Shown: piece by piece, positions 55,821 to 64,000 of the stretch | Numbering within the stretch: position 1 is the first letter of the stretch | How the letters are laid out: the number at the start of each line of letters is the position of its first letter | NCBI GenBank assembly: GCA_963780795.1 | Contig: CAWADH010000006.1 | Location: 62,001 to 126,000 of the forward strand | Origin: DATJGR01 sp963780795 | GTDB lineage: Bacteria; Pseudomonadota; Gammaproteobacteria; Pseudomonadales; Azotimanducaceae | Reading direction: 5' to 3' | Length of the DNA: 64,000 nt | Notes under the pieces: generated by a model | Seen by the model: only the letters and a program-made list of their open reading frames with translations | Told to the model about the DNA's origin: nothing | Database searches by the model: none | Translations under genes and position numbers: made by a program

Positions 55821-56156
55821 TCAGATGGAGCCGCGGCCGTAGTTGCTCTCGGGCTTCTTCGGCGGATCTGCCCGTTGATCGTCCGCAACCTTCTCGATTG
55901 AGCCGCCGCGTTTCAGAAACGCTTCGACGTCTGCAGCGATCGTGTCGCGCAAGGCCGCGCGCGCCGCGGTGGAATGAACTTCGACCTGCTCGACTTTGCG
56001 CGCTCGTCCGACCGGCGCTGCGGCAACGGCCTCTTCGTCCTCCACTTCAACGTCTTCTTCGGCATCCGCATCGGCGACCACTTCGTCCGCGTCGTCGGCG
56101 TCGCTGAGTTCTTCCTCTTCTTCCTGGAAGTCTGCGTCGTTGTCTTCGTCACTCAT
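55821..56156 (-). CDS. sutA: SutA-like RNA polymerase-binding regulator
   Basis: 111 aa. A long acidic, probably disordered N-terminus (EDNDADFQEEEEELSDADDA) is followed by a helix (AALRDTIAADVEAFLKRGG) and the tail ADPPKKPESNYGRGSI. This architecture and tail match SutA of Pseudomonas, an intrinsically disordered protein that binds RNA polymerase and aids initiation during slow growth. Follows the glnK terminator, so it is separately transcribed. Confidence 0.85.
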   Translation of the reverse strand: MSDEDNDADFQEEEEELSDADDADEVVADADAEEDVEVEDEEAVAAAPVGRARKVEQVEVHSTAARAALRDTIAADVEAFLKRGGSIEKVADDQRADPPKKPESNYGRGSI

Positions 56157-56235
56157 CCCGCACCTCGTGGTCGTTCACGGACCTGCCCCACAATGACGGA
56201 GTATTTATAGACAAGATTCGGTGCAGCGCAAGAAC

Positions 56236-56260
56236 GAAAAAGGGCGCCGATGGGCGCCCT
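56236..56260 (-). terminator. Rho-independent terminator after glnK
   Basis: On the minus strand an 8-bp perfect stem, AGGGCGCC with GGCGCCCT (plus coordinates 56241-56248 and 56253-56260), closes a four-base loop and is followed by TTTTTCG. It lies about 30 bases after the glnK stop. Confidence 0.88.
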
Positions 56261-56288
56261 GCTTCAAAAGAATGTTCCAGCAGAAAAT

Positions 56289-56627
56289 TCAGACCGCTTC
56301 TGGCCCGGTCTCACCGGTGCGAATGCGGACCACTTCGTCGAGCGTGGCAACGAAGATCTTGCCGTCGCCGACTTTGCCGGTGTTCGCTGCTTTCGTGATC
56401 GCTTCGAGACACTGATCGAGCGCGCTGTCGTCGATGGCCACTTCCACCTTCACCTTCGGCAGGAAATCGACGACGTATTCCGCACCGCGATACAGCTCGG
56501 TGTGACCCTTCTGGCGCCCGAACCCTTTGACCTCGGTGACGGTCATTCCGTGCACGCCGATTTCGGAAAGCGCCTCTCGCACGTCGTCCAGCTTGAACGG
56601 CTTGATGATTGCAGTAACGAGTTTCAT
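56289..56627 (-). CDS. glnK: P-II nitrogen regulatory protein
   Basis: 112 aa. T-loop GFGRQKGHTELYRGAEY with uridylylation site Y51, B-loop GKVGDGKIFVATLDEVVRIRTGE binding ATP. Senses 2-oxoglutarate and glutamine state. Downstream of the TorF porin gene and probably on the same sigma-54 transcript, which favours GlnK over GlnB. No amtB is adjacent, unusual for glnK. AAGGAGAC precedes the ATG. Confidence 0.92.
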   Translation of the reverse strand: MKLVTAIIKPFKLDDVREALSEIGVHGMTVTEVKGFGRQKGHTELYRGAEYVVDFLPKVKVEVAIDDSALDQCLEAITKAANTGKVGDGKIFVATLDEVVRIRTGETGPEAV

Positions 56628-56711
56628 GACTTATGTCTCCTTGGTGATCCGCGGGCGCACGCGTTCAGCTGAAGCCGTATGTGAGTTCGTGCACCTGCGA
56701 TTCTCCCCTAA

Positions 56712-57431
56712 TTAAAGGCTCTTCGAAATCGACAACACGGCGGTGGCGGCACAAAGGTCCTTGTCGCCGTAGCAGTCTTTATCGTCGTCCAGATCCGTAT
56801 CTACGTAGGCCAGCCCCCAGGTTACGCCCAGCCATTTCGTTGAAGCCTGGATCTTCCAATCCTGGTAGTAGTCTTCGCCGTTCAGGCCTGCCTGTTTCTC
56901 GTCGAACCCGTTATAGGCGTAGTGGAAACTCAAGGTCAGGTTCTCGATCGGATCGAAGGCGTACTCGATGTACGGGTAGTAGAACTTTCCGCTCTCGGCG
57001 AAGTAATCGTCAGAGTAGTTCAGTCCGACCTTGAAGTTCTTGAACGTGACGCTGCCGTACACCTCTGTGTAGGGGAGGTTGATGTTGTTGCCGGGGCCGC
57101 CATTGTCATGCGGATAGCCGTAGTACAGCACGCCAATGTCGAAGGCGACGTCCTCGTCGAACTTTCCTCTGAAGCCGCCGTACACGTCGGTCTCGATCGC
57201 GCCGCCGGAGAAGTTCACGTTGGACGCCCAGGTGCCGATGTAGAAGCCCGCGTCGGTCGCAAAGTCGAAACCACCCTGGATCGCGGGCGAGAACTGGCCC
57301 TTCAACTGGGAAACGCCGCGGAACCGATAGTCGCTTGCCAACGTCACGTTACCGGCGATGTCGGCAGCACTCGCCGCACACGCGCTGCCCAGCAGAGCCG
57401 CGCCAAAAAGCAGTCTCATCACTCTATTCAT
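56712..57431 (-). CDS. TorF-family putative porin
   Basis: 239 aa from ATG 57431, giving a signal peptide (LLFGAALLGSACAASAA). The mature protein is a short beta-barrel with ITGNVTLASDYRFRGVSQ-like opening (IAGNVTLASDYRFRGVSQ), alternating aromatic strands and the C-terminal strand ending in ISKSL. TorF (TIGR02001) porins commonly precede glnK-amtB, suggesting a link with nitrogen uptake. A sigma-54 promoter lies 86 bases upstream. Confidence 0.88.
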   Translation of the reverse strand: MNRVMRLLFGAALLGSACAASAADIAGNVTLASDYRFRGVSQLKGQFSPAIQGGFDFATDAGFYIGTWASNVNFSGGAIETDVYGGFRGKFDEDVAFDIGVLYYGYPHDNGGPGNNINLPYTEVYGSVTFKNFKVGLNYSDDYFAESGKFYYPYIEYAFDPIENLTLSFHYAYNGFDEKQAGLNGEDYYQDWKIQASTKWLGVTWGLAYVDTDLDDDKDCYGDKDLCAATAVLSISKSL

Positions 57432-57743
57432 TCGATATCCCCTAAAGATGCAATCTGTTGAGTCGTTCACCCACGCTGCCCACACGCAGGACGGTGGCTA
57501 GGAACGCAGGCTTGAGAGCAGGTTTCGTGCCACAGCACTAACAGTCTGTTTTCCATGAACAAACCGCGAGCCTCGGCGACTTCGCGCCCCATCTCAGGGC
57601 AGCGAAATGCCCGCATCCCCAGCGCGCGCACCGAAACAGGGCGACGACAGAAGAGATCGCTCGCGTCCACGCCCGACATCGGCCATTGGCCGCCTCAGAG
57701 TGGCCTCGCTACCATGCGACTTCATGCCCGTCACGGAACCAAC
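57432..57743. other. divergent intergenic region between TorF porin and ubiK
   Basis: 312 bases. Holds the sigma-54 promoter for the minus-strand porin-glnK operon and presumably the ubiK promoter. Short open frames here lack ribosome-binding sites and family resemblance, so I call none of them. NtrC enhancer sites were looked for by eye and not found with confidence. Confidence 0.5.
57517..57532 (-). promoter_or_regulatory. sigma-54 (RpoN) promoter upstream of TorF porin-glnK
   Basis: Minus strand TGGCACGAAACCTGCT: -24 GG and -12 GC are exactly 10 bases apart, with TGGCACG matching the -24 block fully and CTGCT differing from TTGCW at one base. It is placed 86 bases before the porin ATG. 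Fits nitrogen-controlled transcription by NtrC and RpoN. Confidence 0.75.
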
Positions 57744-58022
57744 ATGGCCGACCGACCGTTCTCCGATGCCACCCCGAACACGATGTCGAGCGCAATCGAG
57801 ACGCTCACCGCGCGGCTGTCCGATGCGCTCGCTGCCGTTCTGCCGGCCGGCGCCGACTGGCAAAGCCGCCTGTCACCCGTGATCGAAGCCACGCTCGGCC
57901 GTCTCGAACTGGTGCCGCGCGAAGACTTCGAACGCCAACGCCAGCAGCTCGAACGGCTGACGCGCGACGTTGCGAAACTCGAGGCGCGCATCGGCGCATT
58001 GGAACCCCCCGCGCCGCACTGA
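57744..58022 (+). CDS. ubiK: ubiquinone biosynthesis accessory factor UbiK (BMFP domain)
   Basis: 92 aa from ATG 57744; ATG 57783 would give 79 aa and fits some homologues better. The C-terminal half is the BMFP/UbiK domain: LGRLELVPREDFERQRQQLE and a coiled coil LTRDVAKLEARIGALE. UbiK forms trimers with UbiJ and aids aerobic ubiquinone synthesis. Precedes comM as in many gammaproteobacteria. Confidence 0.85.
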   Translation: MADRPFSDATPNTMSSAIETLTARLSDALAAVLPAGADWQSRLSPVIEATLGRLELVPREDFERQRQQLERLTRDVAKLEARIGALEPPAPH

Positions 58023-58031
58023 AATTCGATC

Positions 58032-59546
58032 GTGCCCGGTGCAGAACGCGTGGCGGTGTTCTGCCGCGCAGAGCGCGGTATCGACGCGCCTGAAGTGGTG
58101 ATCGAAACGCAACTGTCGGGCGGCTTGCCCGGCTTCGCGATGGTCGGGTTGCCGGAAACCGCCGTTCGCGAAGCCCGTGAACGGGTAAAAGGTGCAATCC
58201 AGGCGAGCCGCTTCGCGTTTCCGAAAGGCAAGATCATCGTCAATCTCGCTCCGGCGGATCTCCCCAAAGAAGGCGGCCGATTCGATCTCGGCATCGCGCT
58301 CGGCATTCTCGCGCACACGGGTGAGCTACCCGCGGCGCGGCTGTCACGTTTCGAAGTGCTCGGTGAGTTGGGACTGTACGGCGAGATCCGACCGGTGCGC
58401 GGGGCGTTGTCCGCGGCGATCGCGGCCGGTGAGGCGGGCCGCGGCATCATCGTGCCTCTACAGAACCGTCAGGAAGCTGCGCTCGCGCACGGCGTCGACG
58501 TGCGCGCGGTACAGCACCTCGACGAAGCATGTGCACTGCTGAACTCGCCGGACGGCGCAATCGGCAGATCCACCCAATGCATTGCGCATGCACCGTCGAA
58601 GCCGCTCGAACTCGCCGACGTCAAAGGTCAGCTCGCGGCGAAGCGCGCGCTCGAGATCGCCGCGGCCGGCGCCCATCATCTGCTGCTGATCGGGCCGCCC
58701 GGCACCGGCAAAACCATGCTGGCTGAACGGTTGACCGGTCTGCTGCCGCCGCTCGACGAGCGGGACGCGCTCGAAGTGGTGCGCATCCACTCCGCGCGCG
58801 GCAGCTTCGATCCGGAATTCCTCCACGGCTCGCGACCGCTGCGGATGCCCCACCATACTGCCTCTGCTGCCGCGATGGTCGGCGGCGGCGCGCGCATTCC
58901 AAAGCCCGGAGAGATCTCGCTCGCGCATCGCGGCGTGCTGTTCCTCGACGAGCTGCCGGAATTCGACCGGCGCGTTCTGGAGTCGCTGCGGCAGCCGCTG
59001 GAATCGGGCGCAATCGAGCTGTCCCGTGCCCACGTGCGCGTGCGATACCCGGCGCGCTTTCAATTGGTCGCCGCGATGAACCCATGTCCGGCCGGACGCG
59101 CGTGCATGACGACGGACTGCATCTGCACGCCGGATCAGCGCAATCGGTATCGCAATCGCGTGTCCGGCCCGGTGCTCGATCGCATCGACCTGCGTGTGCC
59201 GGTGCCGGCGGTGGAAAGTGCGGTGCTGTTCTCGGCGCCGGCGAGTGCCAGCGACAGCGACGACATGCGCGCGCGCATCGCCGCAGCCCGACGCACCCAA
59301 CTCGCGCGGGCGGGAAAGCTCAACTCGGTGCTGGCGGCTCCGGAGGTAGACGCGTTTTGCGAGCTCGACGTCGCCTGCCGGCGGCTGGTCGAGCGGGCGA
59401 TGGAGCGGTTGGCGTTATCGGCTCGCGGCGTTCACCGCGTGCTCAAAGTTGCGCGCACCCTAGCGGACCTGGTTGGCGCGACTCACATCGCGCCGACCCA
59501 CATCACCGAAGCGCTGGCGTTCCGCGACGTAGCGGCCGACTACTGA
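58032..59546 (+). CDS. comM: YifB/ComM-family AAA+ ATPase
   Basis: 504 aa from GTG 58032. N-terminal Lon-protease-like fold domain (GLPGFAMVGLPETAVREARERV, KIIVNLAPADLPKEGGRFDL), then AAA+ motifs: Walker A GPPGTGKTMLAERL, Walker B GVLFLDELPEFDR, and a Zn-finger-like C-x3-C set around CPAGRACMTTDCICTP. ComM is a hexameric helicase that promotes branch migration during natural transformation. The 3' end overlaps the cytochrome gene by seven bases. Confidence 0.93.
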   Translation: MPGAERVAVFCRAERGIDAPEVVIETQLSGGLPGFAMVGLPETAVREARERVKGAIQASRFAFPKGKIIVNLAPADLPKEGGRFDLGIALGILAHTGELPAARLSRFEVLGELGLYGEIRPVRGALSAAIAAGEAGRGIIVPLQNRQEAALAHGVDVRAVQHLDEACALLNSPDGAIGRSTQCIAHAPSKPLELADVKGQLAAKRALEIAAAGAHHLLLIGPPGTGKTMLAERLTGLLPPLDERDALEVVRIHSARGSFDPEFLHGSRPLRMPHHTASAAAMVGGGARIPKPGEISLAHRGVLFLDELPEFDRRVLESLRQPLESGAIELSRAHVRVRYPARFQLVAAMNPCPAGRACMTTDCICTPDQRNRYRNRVSGPVLDRIDLRVPVPAVESAVLFSAPASASDSDDMRARIAAARRTQLARAGKLNSVLAAPEVDAFCELDVACRRLVERAMERLALSARGVHRVLKVARTLADLVGATHIAPTHITEALAFRDVAADY

Positions 59547-59965
59547 GCCTTCGACATGTAGGTGATGGCGCCCTTCAGTTCGTCGTCGCTGCAGTTCATG
59601 CAGGTGCCCTTCGGCGGCATCGCGTTCAAGCCGGAAATGACGCTCTTCCAGATCGCATCGTTGCCTTTCGCGAGACGAGGCGCCCATTCGTCTGCGTGAC
59701 CCTTCTTCGGCGCGCCACCCACACCCGTGGCATGACAGGCGAAGCAGAACTGGTTGTAGACCTGTTCGCCGGTGCGCGTCTCGCCGCCTGCTGCGGCGGC
59801 CGTTGCCTGGCCACACGCCTGACCCGCCTTGCACAGTTCGCCGGCCGGCTTCAGTCGCGCGCTGATTTCGTCATTGGTGCCCGGCGGCACGCGGTCGGCG
59901 AATGCGAAACCCGCGGCGGAAATCCCCGCGGCGAACAGCACGATGACGGCAAAGAACTGCTTCAC
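59540..59965 (-). CDS. cytochrome c5-family protein
   Basis: 141 aa. Signal peptide MKQFFAVIVLFAAGISAAGF. One haem site CFACH (CxxCH) in YNQFCFACHATGVGGAP; axial Met likely in GLNAMPPKGTCMNCSD, where CMNC is the disulfide pair typical of cytochrome c5. Periplasmic electron carrier between the bc1 complex and terminal oxidases. Convergent with comM. Confidence 0.9.
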   Translation of the reverse strand: MKQFFAVIVLFAAGISAAGFAFADRVPPGTNDEISARLKPAGELCKAGQACGQATAAAAGGETRTGEQVYNQFCFACHATGVGGAPKKGHADEWAPRLAKGNDAIWKSVISGLNAMPPKGTCMNCSDDELKGAITYMSKAQ

Positions 59966-60085
59966 AATCTTGTTCCTGTGAGTACCTGTGGAAGGACACG
60001 GGGGCGCTGAGGCGCGCGGATTATAGCCAAGTCATTGCACACGGGCGAGTCACCGAGCGCGTAATCAGCGGACGAAGAACCTTCT

Positions 60086-61255
60086 TCAGGACGTGGCGTC
60101 GAACAGCTCGCGACCGATCAGCATGCGACGGATTTCGCTGGTGCCCGCGCCGATTTCGTACAACTTGGCGTCGCGCACCAGACGGCCTGCGGGAAAGTCG
60201 TTGATGTAGCCGTTGCCGCCGAGCGCCTGCAGCGCCTCGAGCGCCATCCATGTCGCTTTCTCCGCGGCGTAGAGGATGCAACCGGCGGCGTCGAAACGGC
60301 TCGTGCGGCCTTCGTCGCATGCGCGCGCCACCGAATACACGTATGCGCGACATGCATTCATCGTCGTGTACATGTCGGCGATCTTGCCCTGCATCAGCTG
60401 GAACGTGCCGATCGGCTGACCGAACTGACGGCGGTCGTGCACGTACGGCATCACGAGATCGAGGCACGCGCGCATGATGCCGAGGGGTCCGGCCGCGAGC
60501 ACGACCCGTTCGTAGTCGAGGCCGCTCATCAGGATCGATACACCCTGGCCGACTCTGCCGAGCACCTGCGTCTTCGGTACCTCGCAGTCTTCGAAGATCA
60601 GCTCGCACGTGTCCGAACCGCGCATGCCGAACTTGTCGAGCTTCGATGCCGTCGAAAACCCCTTGAAGCCGCGCTCGATCAGAAACGCGGTGATGCCTTT
60701 CGGTCCCAGCGCCGGATCGACCGTTGCGTAAACGACCAGCACGTCCGCGGTAGGCCCGTTGGTGATCCACATCTTGGTACCGTTCAGCACGAAGTGGTCG
60801 CCCTCATCGACCGCGCGCAACTTCATGCTGACCACGTCGCTGCCGGCGTTCGGTTCGCTCATCGCGAGCGCGCCGAGATGCTCGCCCGATACCAGCCGCG
60901 GCAGATATTTCTGTTTCTGCTCCGCGTTGCCGAAGCGCCGCAGCTGATTCACGCACAGGTTCGAGTGCGCGCCGTAGGAGAGACCGACTGAGGCGGATGC
61001 CCGGCTGACCTCTTCCATCGCGACGCAGTGCGCGACATAACCCATCGCGACGCCGCCGTATTCCGGCTCGACGGTGATGCCGAGCAATCCCAGTTCACCG
61101 AGCTTCGGCCACAGCGCGCGCGGAAAGACATTGGTGCGATCGATTTCAGCCGCTATCGGCGCGATTTCCTTCTGCGCGAAAGCCGACGTCGACTCGCGCA
61201 GCATCTCGATGGTTTCACCGAGGCCGAAATCGAAGGCGGGGAGCGGTTGCGACAT
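60086..61255 (-). CDS. ivd: isovaleryl-CoA dehydrogenase
   Basis: 389 aa acyl-CoA dehydrogenase. LGALAMSEPNAGSDVVSMKLRA and KMWITNGPTADVLVVYATVD bind FAD; DKFGMRGSDTCELIFEDCEVP is the isovaleryl-CoA dehydrogenase signature; the catalytic Glu is expected in LDYERVVLAAGPLGIM. Oxidises isovaleryl-CoA in leucine breakdown. Next to both methylcrotonyl-CoA carboxylase subunits, forming a leucine/isovalerate (liu-type) operon. AcdB-like C-terminus GTSEIRRMLIGREL. Confidence 0.93.
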   Translation of the reverse strand: MSQPLPAFDFGLGETIEMLRESTSAFAQKEIAPIAAEIDRTNVFPRALWPKLGELGLLGITVEPEYGGVAMGYVAHCVAMEEVSRASASVGLSYGAHSNLCVNQLRRFGNAEQKQKYLPRLVSGEHLGALAMSEPNAGSDVVSMKLRAVDEGDHFVLNGTKMWITNGPTADVLVVYATVDPALGPKGITAFLIERGFKGFSTASKLDKFGMRGSDTCELIFEDCEVPKTQVLGRVGQGVSILMSGLDYERVVLAAGPLGIMRACLDLVMPYVHDRRQFGQPIGTFQLMQGKIADMYTTMNACRAYVYSVARACDEGRTSRFDAAGCILYAAEKATWMALEALQALGGNGYINDFPAGRLVRDAKLYEIGAGTSEIRRMLIGRELFDATS

Positions 61256-61276
61256 GCGCGGATGATACCGCCGCGG

Positions 61277-63208
61277 TTAGCGTATCTGAAACAGCTCCGT
61301 GCCCTCGACCACCCGATCGCCAACGGTCAAAGCGAGGCGCTCCAGTGTGCCGTCGATCGGCGCGGCGATGGTGTGCTCCATCTTCATCGCTTCGAGTACC
61401 AGAATCGGTTGATCGCGCCGCACCGTGTCGCCCGCTTTCACGAACAGCGCGATGATCTGGCCCGGCATCGGCGCCGTGCCGCGGCCGTCGCTCAGCGCGT
61501 CAGCCGCGAAGCTCGCGGCGTCGAGTCTCGGCAGGCTGAACTTCTCGGTGGCGCCGCCGCGCATCACGTAGAGGTCGTCGCCGTCGCGGACATAGCTGCA
61601 CCGGAACGGTTCGCCGTCGATGAACGCGTCGACGCGACGATCGACCACCGACAAACTGCTCACCGCATAGTCACGGTCGTCGAGCGTCACCCGATAGCCG
61701 ACCCGGTCGTGCGCAACGTTCAGCACGATCGGGTCGGTGCGGCGGCGCATCCGCAGATTCTGTTCGTGCGCCAGATTGACGCGGAACGCATCGCCGCGCT
61801 GCCATGGTGAATCCGTCCGTTGCGCATCGAGCAGAATCAGCGCCGCAGCGATCGTCGTGTGCGGCGACTCGGCCGGTATCAGCGCATCGCCGCGCGCTTC
61901 GATCAGGCCGGTGTCGTAATTGCCGCTTCGAAAGGCCTCGTCGCGCAGCACGTTGCGCAGAAACGCCACGTTGTGTTCCACGCCGGCGATCTCGCACTCG
62001 CCAAGCGCCGCGTTCAGGCACTCAATTGCCTCTTCCCGCGTCGCGGCGTGCGCGATCACTTTCGCGATCATCGGGTCGTAATGCATCGTCACTTCGCCGC
62101 CGCTCGCCACACCAGCGTCGACGCGTACGCCGTCCGGAAATCGAACGTGCGGCAGCACCCCGGTGGAAGGCAGGAATTTCTTGCGCGGATTCTCCGCATA
62201 CACCCGCGCCTCGACGGCGTGACCGCGAATGGCGAGATCCGATTGCGCGAAGGTCAGCGGTTCGCCGGAAGCGATGCGCAACTGCCACTCCACGAGATCG
62301 AGGCCGAGGATGGCTTCCGTTACCGGATGCTCCACCTGCAGCCGAGTGTTCATTTCCATGAAGTAGAACTGACCCGCTTCGGTGATGAACTCGATCGTGC
62401 CGGCGCCTTCATAGCCGATCGCCGCCGCGGCTTTCACTGCGGCCTCCCCCATACTTGCTCGTTGGGAGGCACTCAACGTCGGTGCAGGCGCTTCCTCGAT
62501 CACCTTCTGATGCCGGCGCTGCACCGAGCAGTCGCGCTCGAACAGGTACAGCGTGCGGCCGTGCGAATCGGCGAGGATTTGTACTTCGATGTGCTTCGGT
62601 GCCGAAAGGTATTTTTCCAGCAGCACCGCGTCGTCGCCGAACGCGGCTTTCGACTCCCGTCGCGCGGCCGCCAGCGCATTGGCGAACTCCCGTGCAGAGC
62701 GCACCACGCGCATGCCTTTACCGCCACCGCCGGCGGACGCCTTGATCAGGAGCGGATAGCCGATCTCCTCCGCGGCGGCCGCAAGCATCTCCGGATCCTG
62801 ACTCCCGAGATAGCCCGGCACGATCGGCGCGCCCGCGGCGGCCACGATTCGCTTTGCTTCGATCTTCGAACCCATCGCCAGAATTGCGTTTGCTGACGGG
62901 CCAACAAAGGTGCACACCGCGTCGCAGGCGGCGGCGAATTCGGCATTCTCGGCCAGGAAACCATAACCGGGATGGACAGCGTCGGCGCCACTCTTCACGA
63001 CGGCGTCGACGATCGCATCGATGCGTAGATAACTCTCGCGCGCGGCCGCGGGTCCGATGTGCACTGCGTGATCGGCCGTGCGCACGTGCAGCGCGTCGCG
63101 ATCCGCATCGGAGTACACCGCCACCGTTTCGACGCCCATGCGGCGCGCCGTACGCATGATGCGGCACGCGATTTCGCCGCGGTTCGCGATCAGTAGGCGC
63201 TTGAACAT
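61277..63208 (-). CDS. mccA: methylcrotonyl-CoA carboxylase, biotin-containing alpha subunit
   Basis: 643 aa from ATG 63208. Biotin carboxylase domain (MFKRLLIANRGEIACRIMRT, ATP-grasp loop KASAGGGGKGMRVV, EMNTRLQVEHPVTE), a linker BT-like domain, and the biotin carrier domain with the biotinylated Lys in VLEAMKMEHTIAAP. Carboxylates 3-methylcrotonyl-CoA with the beta subunit, whose gene ends one base upstream. The order mccB-mccA-ivd, with no liuC between the subunits, differs from the Pseudomonas liu operon. Confidence 0.93.
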   Translation of the reverse strand: MFKRLLIANRGEIACRIMRTARRMGVETVAVYSDADRDALHVRTADHAVHIGPAAARESYLRIDAIVDAVVKSGADAVHPGYGFLAENAEFAAACDAVCTFVGPSANAILAMGSKIEAKRIVAAAGAPIVPGYLGSQDPEMLAAAAEEIGYPLLIKASAGGGGKGMRVVRSAREFANALAAARRESKAAFGDDAVLLEKYLSAPKHIEVQILADSHGRTLYLFERDCSVQRRHQKVIEEAPAPTLSASQRASMGEAAVKAAAAIGYEGAGTIEFITEAGQFYFMEMNTRLQVEHPVTEAILGLDLVEWQLRIASGEPLTFAQSDLAIRGHAVEARVYAENPRKKFLPSTGVLPHVRFPDGVRVDAGVASGGEVTMHYDPMIAKVIAHAATREEAIECLNAALGECEIAGVEHNVAFLRNVLRDEAFRSGNYDTGLIEARGDALIPAESPHTTIAAALILLDAQRTDSPWQRGDAFRVNLAHEQNLRMRRRTDPIVLNVAHDRVGYRVTLDDRDYAVSSLSVVDRRVDAFIDGEPFRCSYVRDGDDLYVMRGGATEKFSLPRLDAASFAADALSDGRGTAPMPGQIIALFVKAGDTVRRDQPILVLEAMKMEHTIAAPIDGTLERLALTVGDRVVEGTELFQIR

Positions 63209-63209
63209 G

Positions 63210-64000
63210 TCACATCCTGAAGATGCCGAAGCGCGTGTCGGCATCGCTTTCGGGCGCCCGGCAGGCGACCGATAGCGCGAGGCTCAGCACGCGTCGGGTA
63301 TCGGCCGGATCGATCACGCCGTCGTCCCACAATCGCGCACTCGCATAGAACGGATGACCCTGCTTGTCGTACGTCGAGCGAATGCCGTCCATAAAGGTTT
63401 TCTGTTCGGCTTCGGGCCACGCCTCGCCGCGCGCCGCTGCGCCTTCGCGCCGCACCGTTGCAAGCACGTGTGCCGCCTGTTCGCCGCCCATGACCGAGAT
63501 CCGCGCATTCGGCCACGTCCACAGCATGCGCGCGCCATAAGCGCGGCCGCACATCGCGTAATTGCCGGCGCCGAACGAACCGCCGATGACCACGGTGAAC
63601 TTCGGCACCCTCGCGCACGCCACCGCAGTCACCATCTTCGCGCCGTCTTTCGCGATGCCCTGATTCTCGTATTTGCGCCCCACCATGAAGCCGGTGATGT
63701 TCTGCAGGAACAGCAGCGGCACGCCGCGCCGATCGGCCAGCTGAATGAAGTGCGCGCCTTTCAGCGCCGATTCGGAAAACAGAATGCCATTGTTGGCCAC
63801 GATCGCCACCGGCATGCCGTCGATGTGCGCAAAGCCCGTGACCAGCGTTTCGCCGTATAGCGCCTTGAACTCGTGAAATTCCGATCGATCGACGAGACGC
63901 GCGATGACTTCGCGCACGTCGAACGGTGTGCGCGTATCGCGCGGCAGCACCCCGTAGAGTTGCTCGGACGGATACGCGGGAGCCGCGCCCGCTTGCCGCT
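63210..64000 (-). CDS. mccB: methylcrotonyl-CoA carboxylase, carboxyltransferase beta subunit (5' end outside window)
   Basis: The frame is open beyond 64000, so the N-terminal half is missing. Visible are YGVLPRDTRTPFDVREVIAR, VTGFAHIDGMPVAIVANNGI, LLFLQNITGFMVGRKYENQG, FGAGNYAMCGRAYGARMLW and PEAEQKTFMDGIRSTYDKQG, the C-terminal carboxyltransferase domain of the propionyl/methylcrotonyl-CoA carboxylase beta family. NITGFMVG and adjacency to mccA and ivd point to methylcrotonyl-CoA. Confidence 0.92.
   Translation of the reverse strand, partial: RQAGAAPAYPSEQLYGVLPRDTRTPFDVREVIARLVDRSEFHEFKALYGETLVTGFAHIDGMPVAIVANNGILFSESALKGAHFIQLADRRGVPLLFLQNITGFMVGRKYENQGIAKDGAKMVTAVACARVPKFTVVIGGSFGAGNYAMCGRAYGARMLWTWPNARISVMGGEQAAHVLATVRREGAAARGEAWPEAEQKTFMDGIRSTYDKQGHPFYASARLWDDGVIDPADTRRVLSLALSVACRAPESDADTRFGIFRM

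Overview
The window is high-GC DNA, almost entirely coding, from a gammaproteobacterium. Support for that comes from the gene set (class I cyaA locus, algZ/algR, hemCDXY, lptM-lysA-dapF-DUF484-xerC, SutA, UbiK, Rsd, Hsp33, DsbB, long-form GshA). Gene order from about 34 to 59 kb resembles what I recall of the Pseudomonas region hemB-ppx-trxA-rho / rsd-dsbB / hemYXDC-algR-algZ-argH / cyaA-lptM-lysA-dapF-xerC / glnK-comM. Thiolase/DUF35, isovaleryl-CoA dehydrogenase and methylcrotonyl-CoA carboxylase genes point to aerobic acyl-CoA catabolism. I cannot name a genus. I saw no rRNA, tRNA, CRISPR array, insertion sequence or prophage.

Layout. 1-2.2 kb: a minus-strand run of an encapsulated-ferritin-like protein, a methyltransferase, a VOC protein and a DedA-rhodanese fusion cut by the window edge. 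2.3-8 kb: FAD monooxygenase and thioesterase, a LytS/LytTR two-component pair, and an enoyl-CoA hydratase followed by a thioredoxin-fold gene read through an in-frame TGA, most likely a selenoprotein with its own SECIS hairpin. 8-16 kb: ferritin-VIT1 iron transporter, a PlpD-like patatin/beta-barrel protein, lipoproteins, cysteine synthase, an acyl-CoA-dehydrogenase-like flavoprotein. 16.2-16.7 kb: a gene-poor stretch with a near-perfect LexA box, a flanking inverted repeat and a small membrane ORF. 16.7-34 kb: thiolase/DUF35, cysQ, yrfG-hslR-hslO, pckA, gshA-acpH, qor-dsbB, rsd, parA-like, ABC-F, LLM oxidoreductase, TetR. 34-59.5 kb: the conserved core cluster described above. 59.5-64 kb: cytochrome c5 and the leucine-degradation genes mccB-mccA-ivd, with mccB cut by the window end.

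Main points to follow up: (1) a WAxxUGC-type selenoprotein (UGA at 7314-7316, hairpin 7331-7347); (2) an orphan encapsulated-ferritin homologue with intact ferroxidase residues but no targeting tail and no adjacent encapsulin; (3) a class I adenylate cyclase homologue at the normal cyaA position whose catalytic GS...DxD motif is gone; (4) a possible SOS-controlled small membrane protein; (5) a sigma-54 promoter in front of a TorF porin-glnK operon lacking amtB. Three conserved genes (hemY, yigB-like HAD, thrC) each carry one single-base frameshift, which looks more like sequence error than decay.
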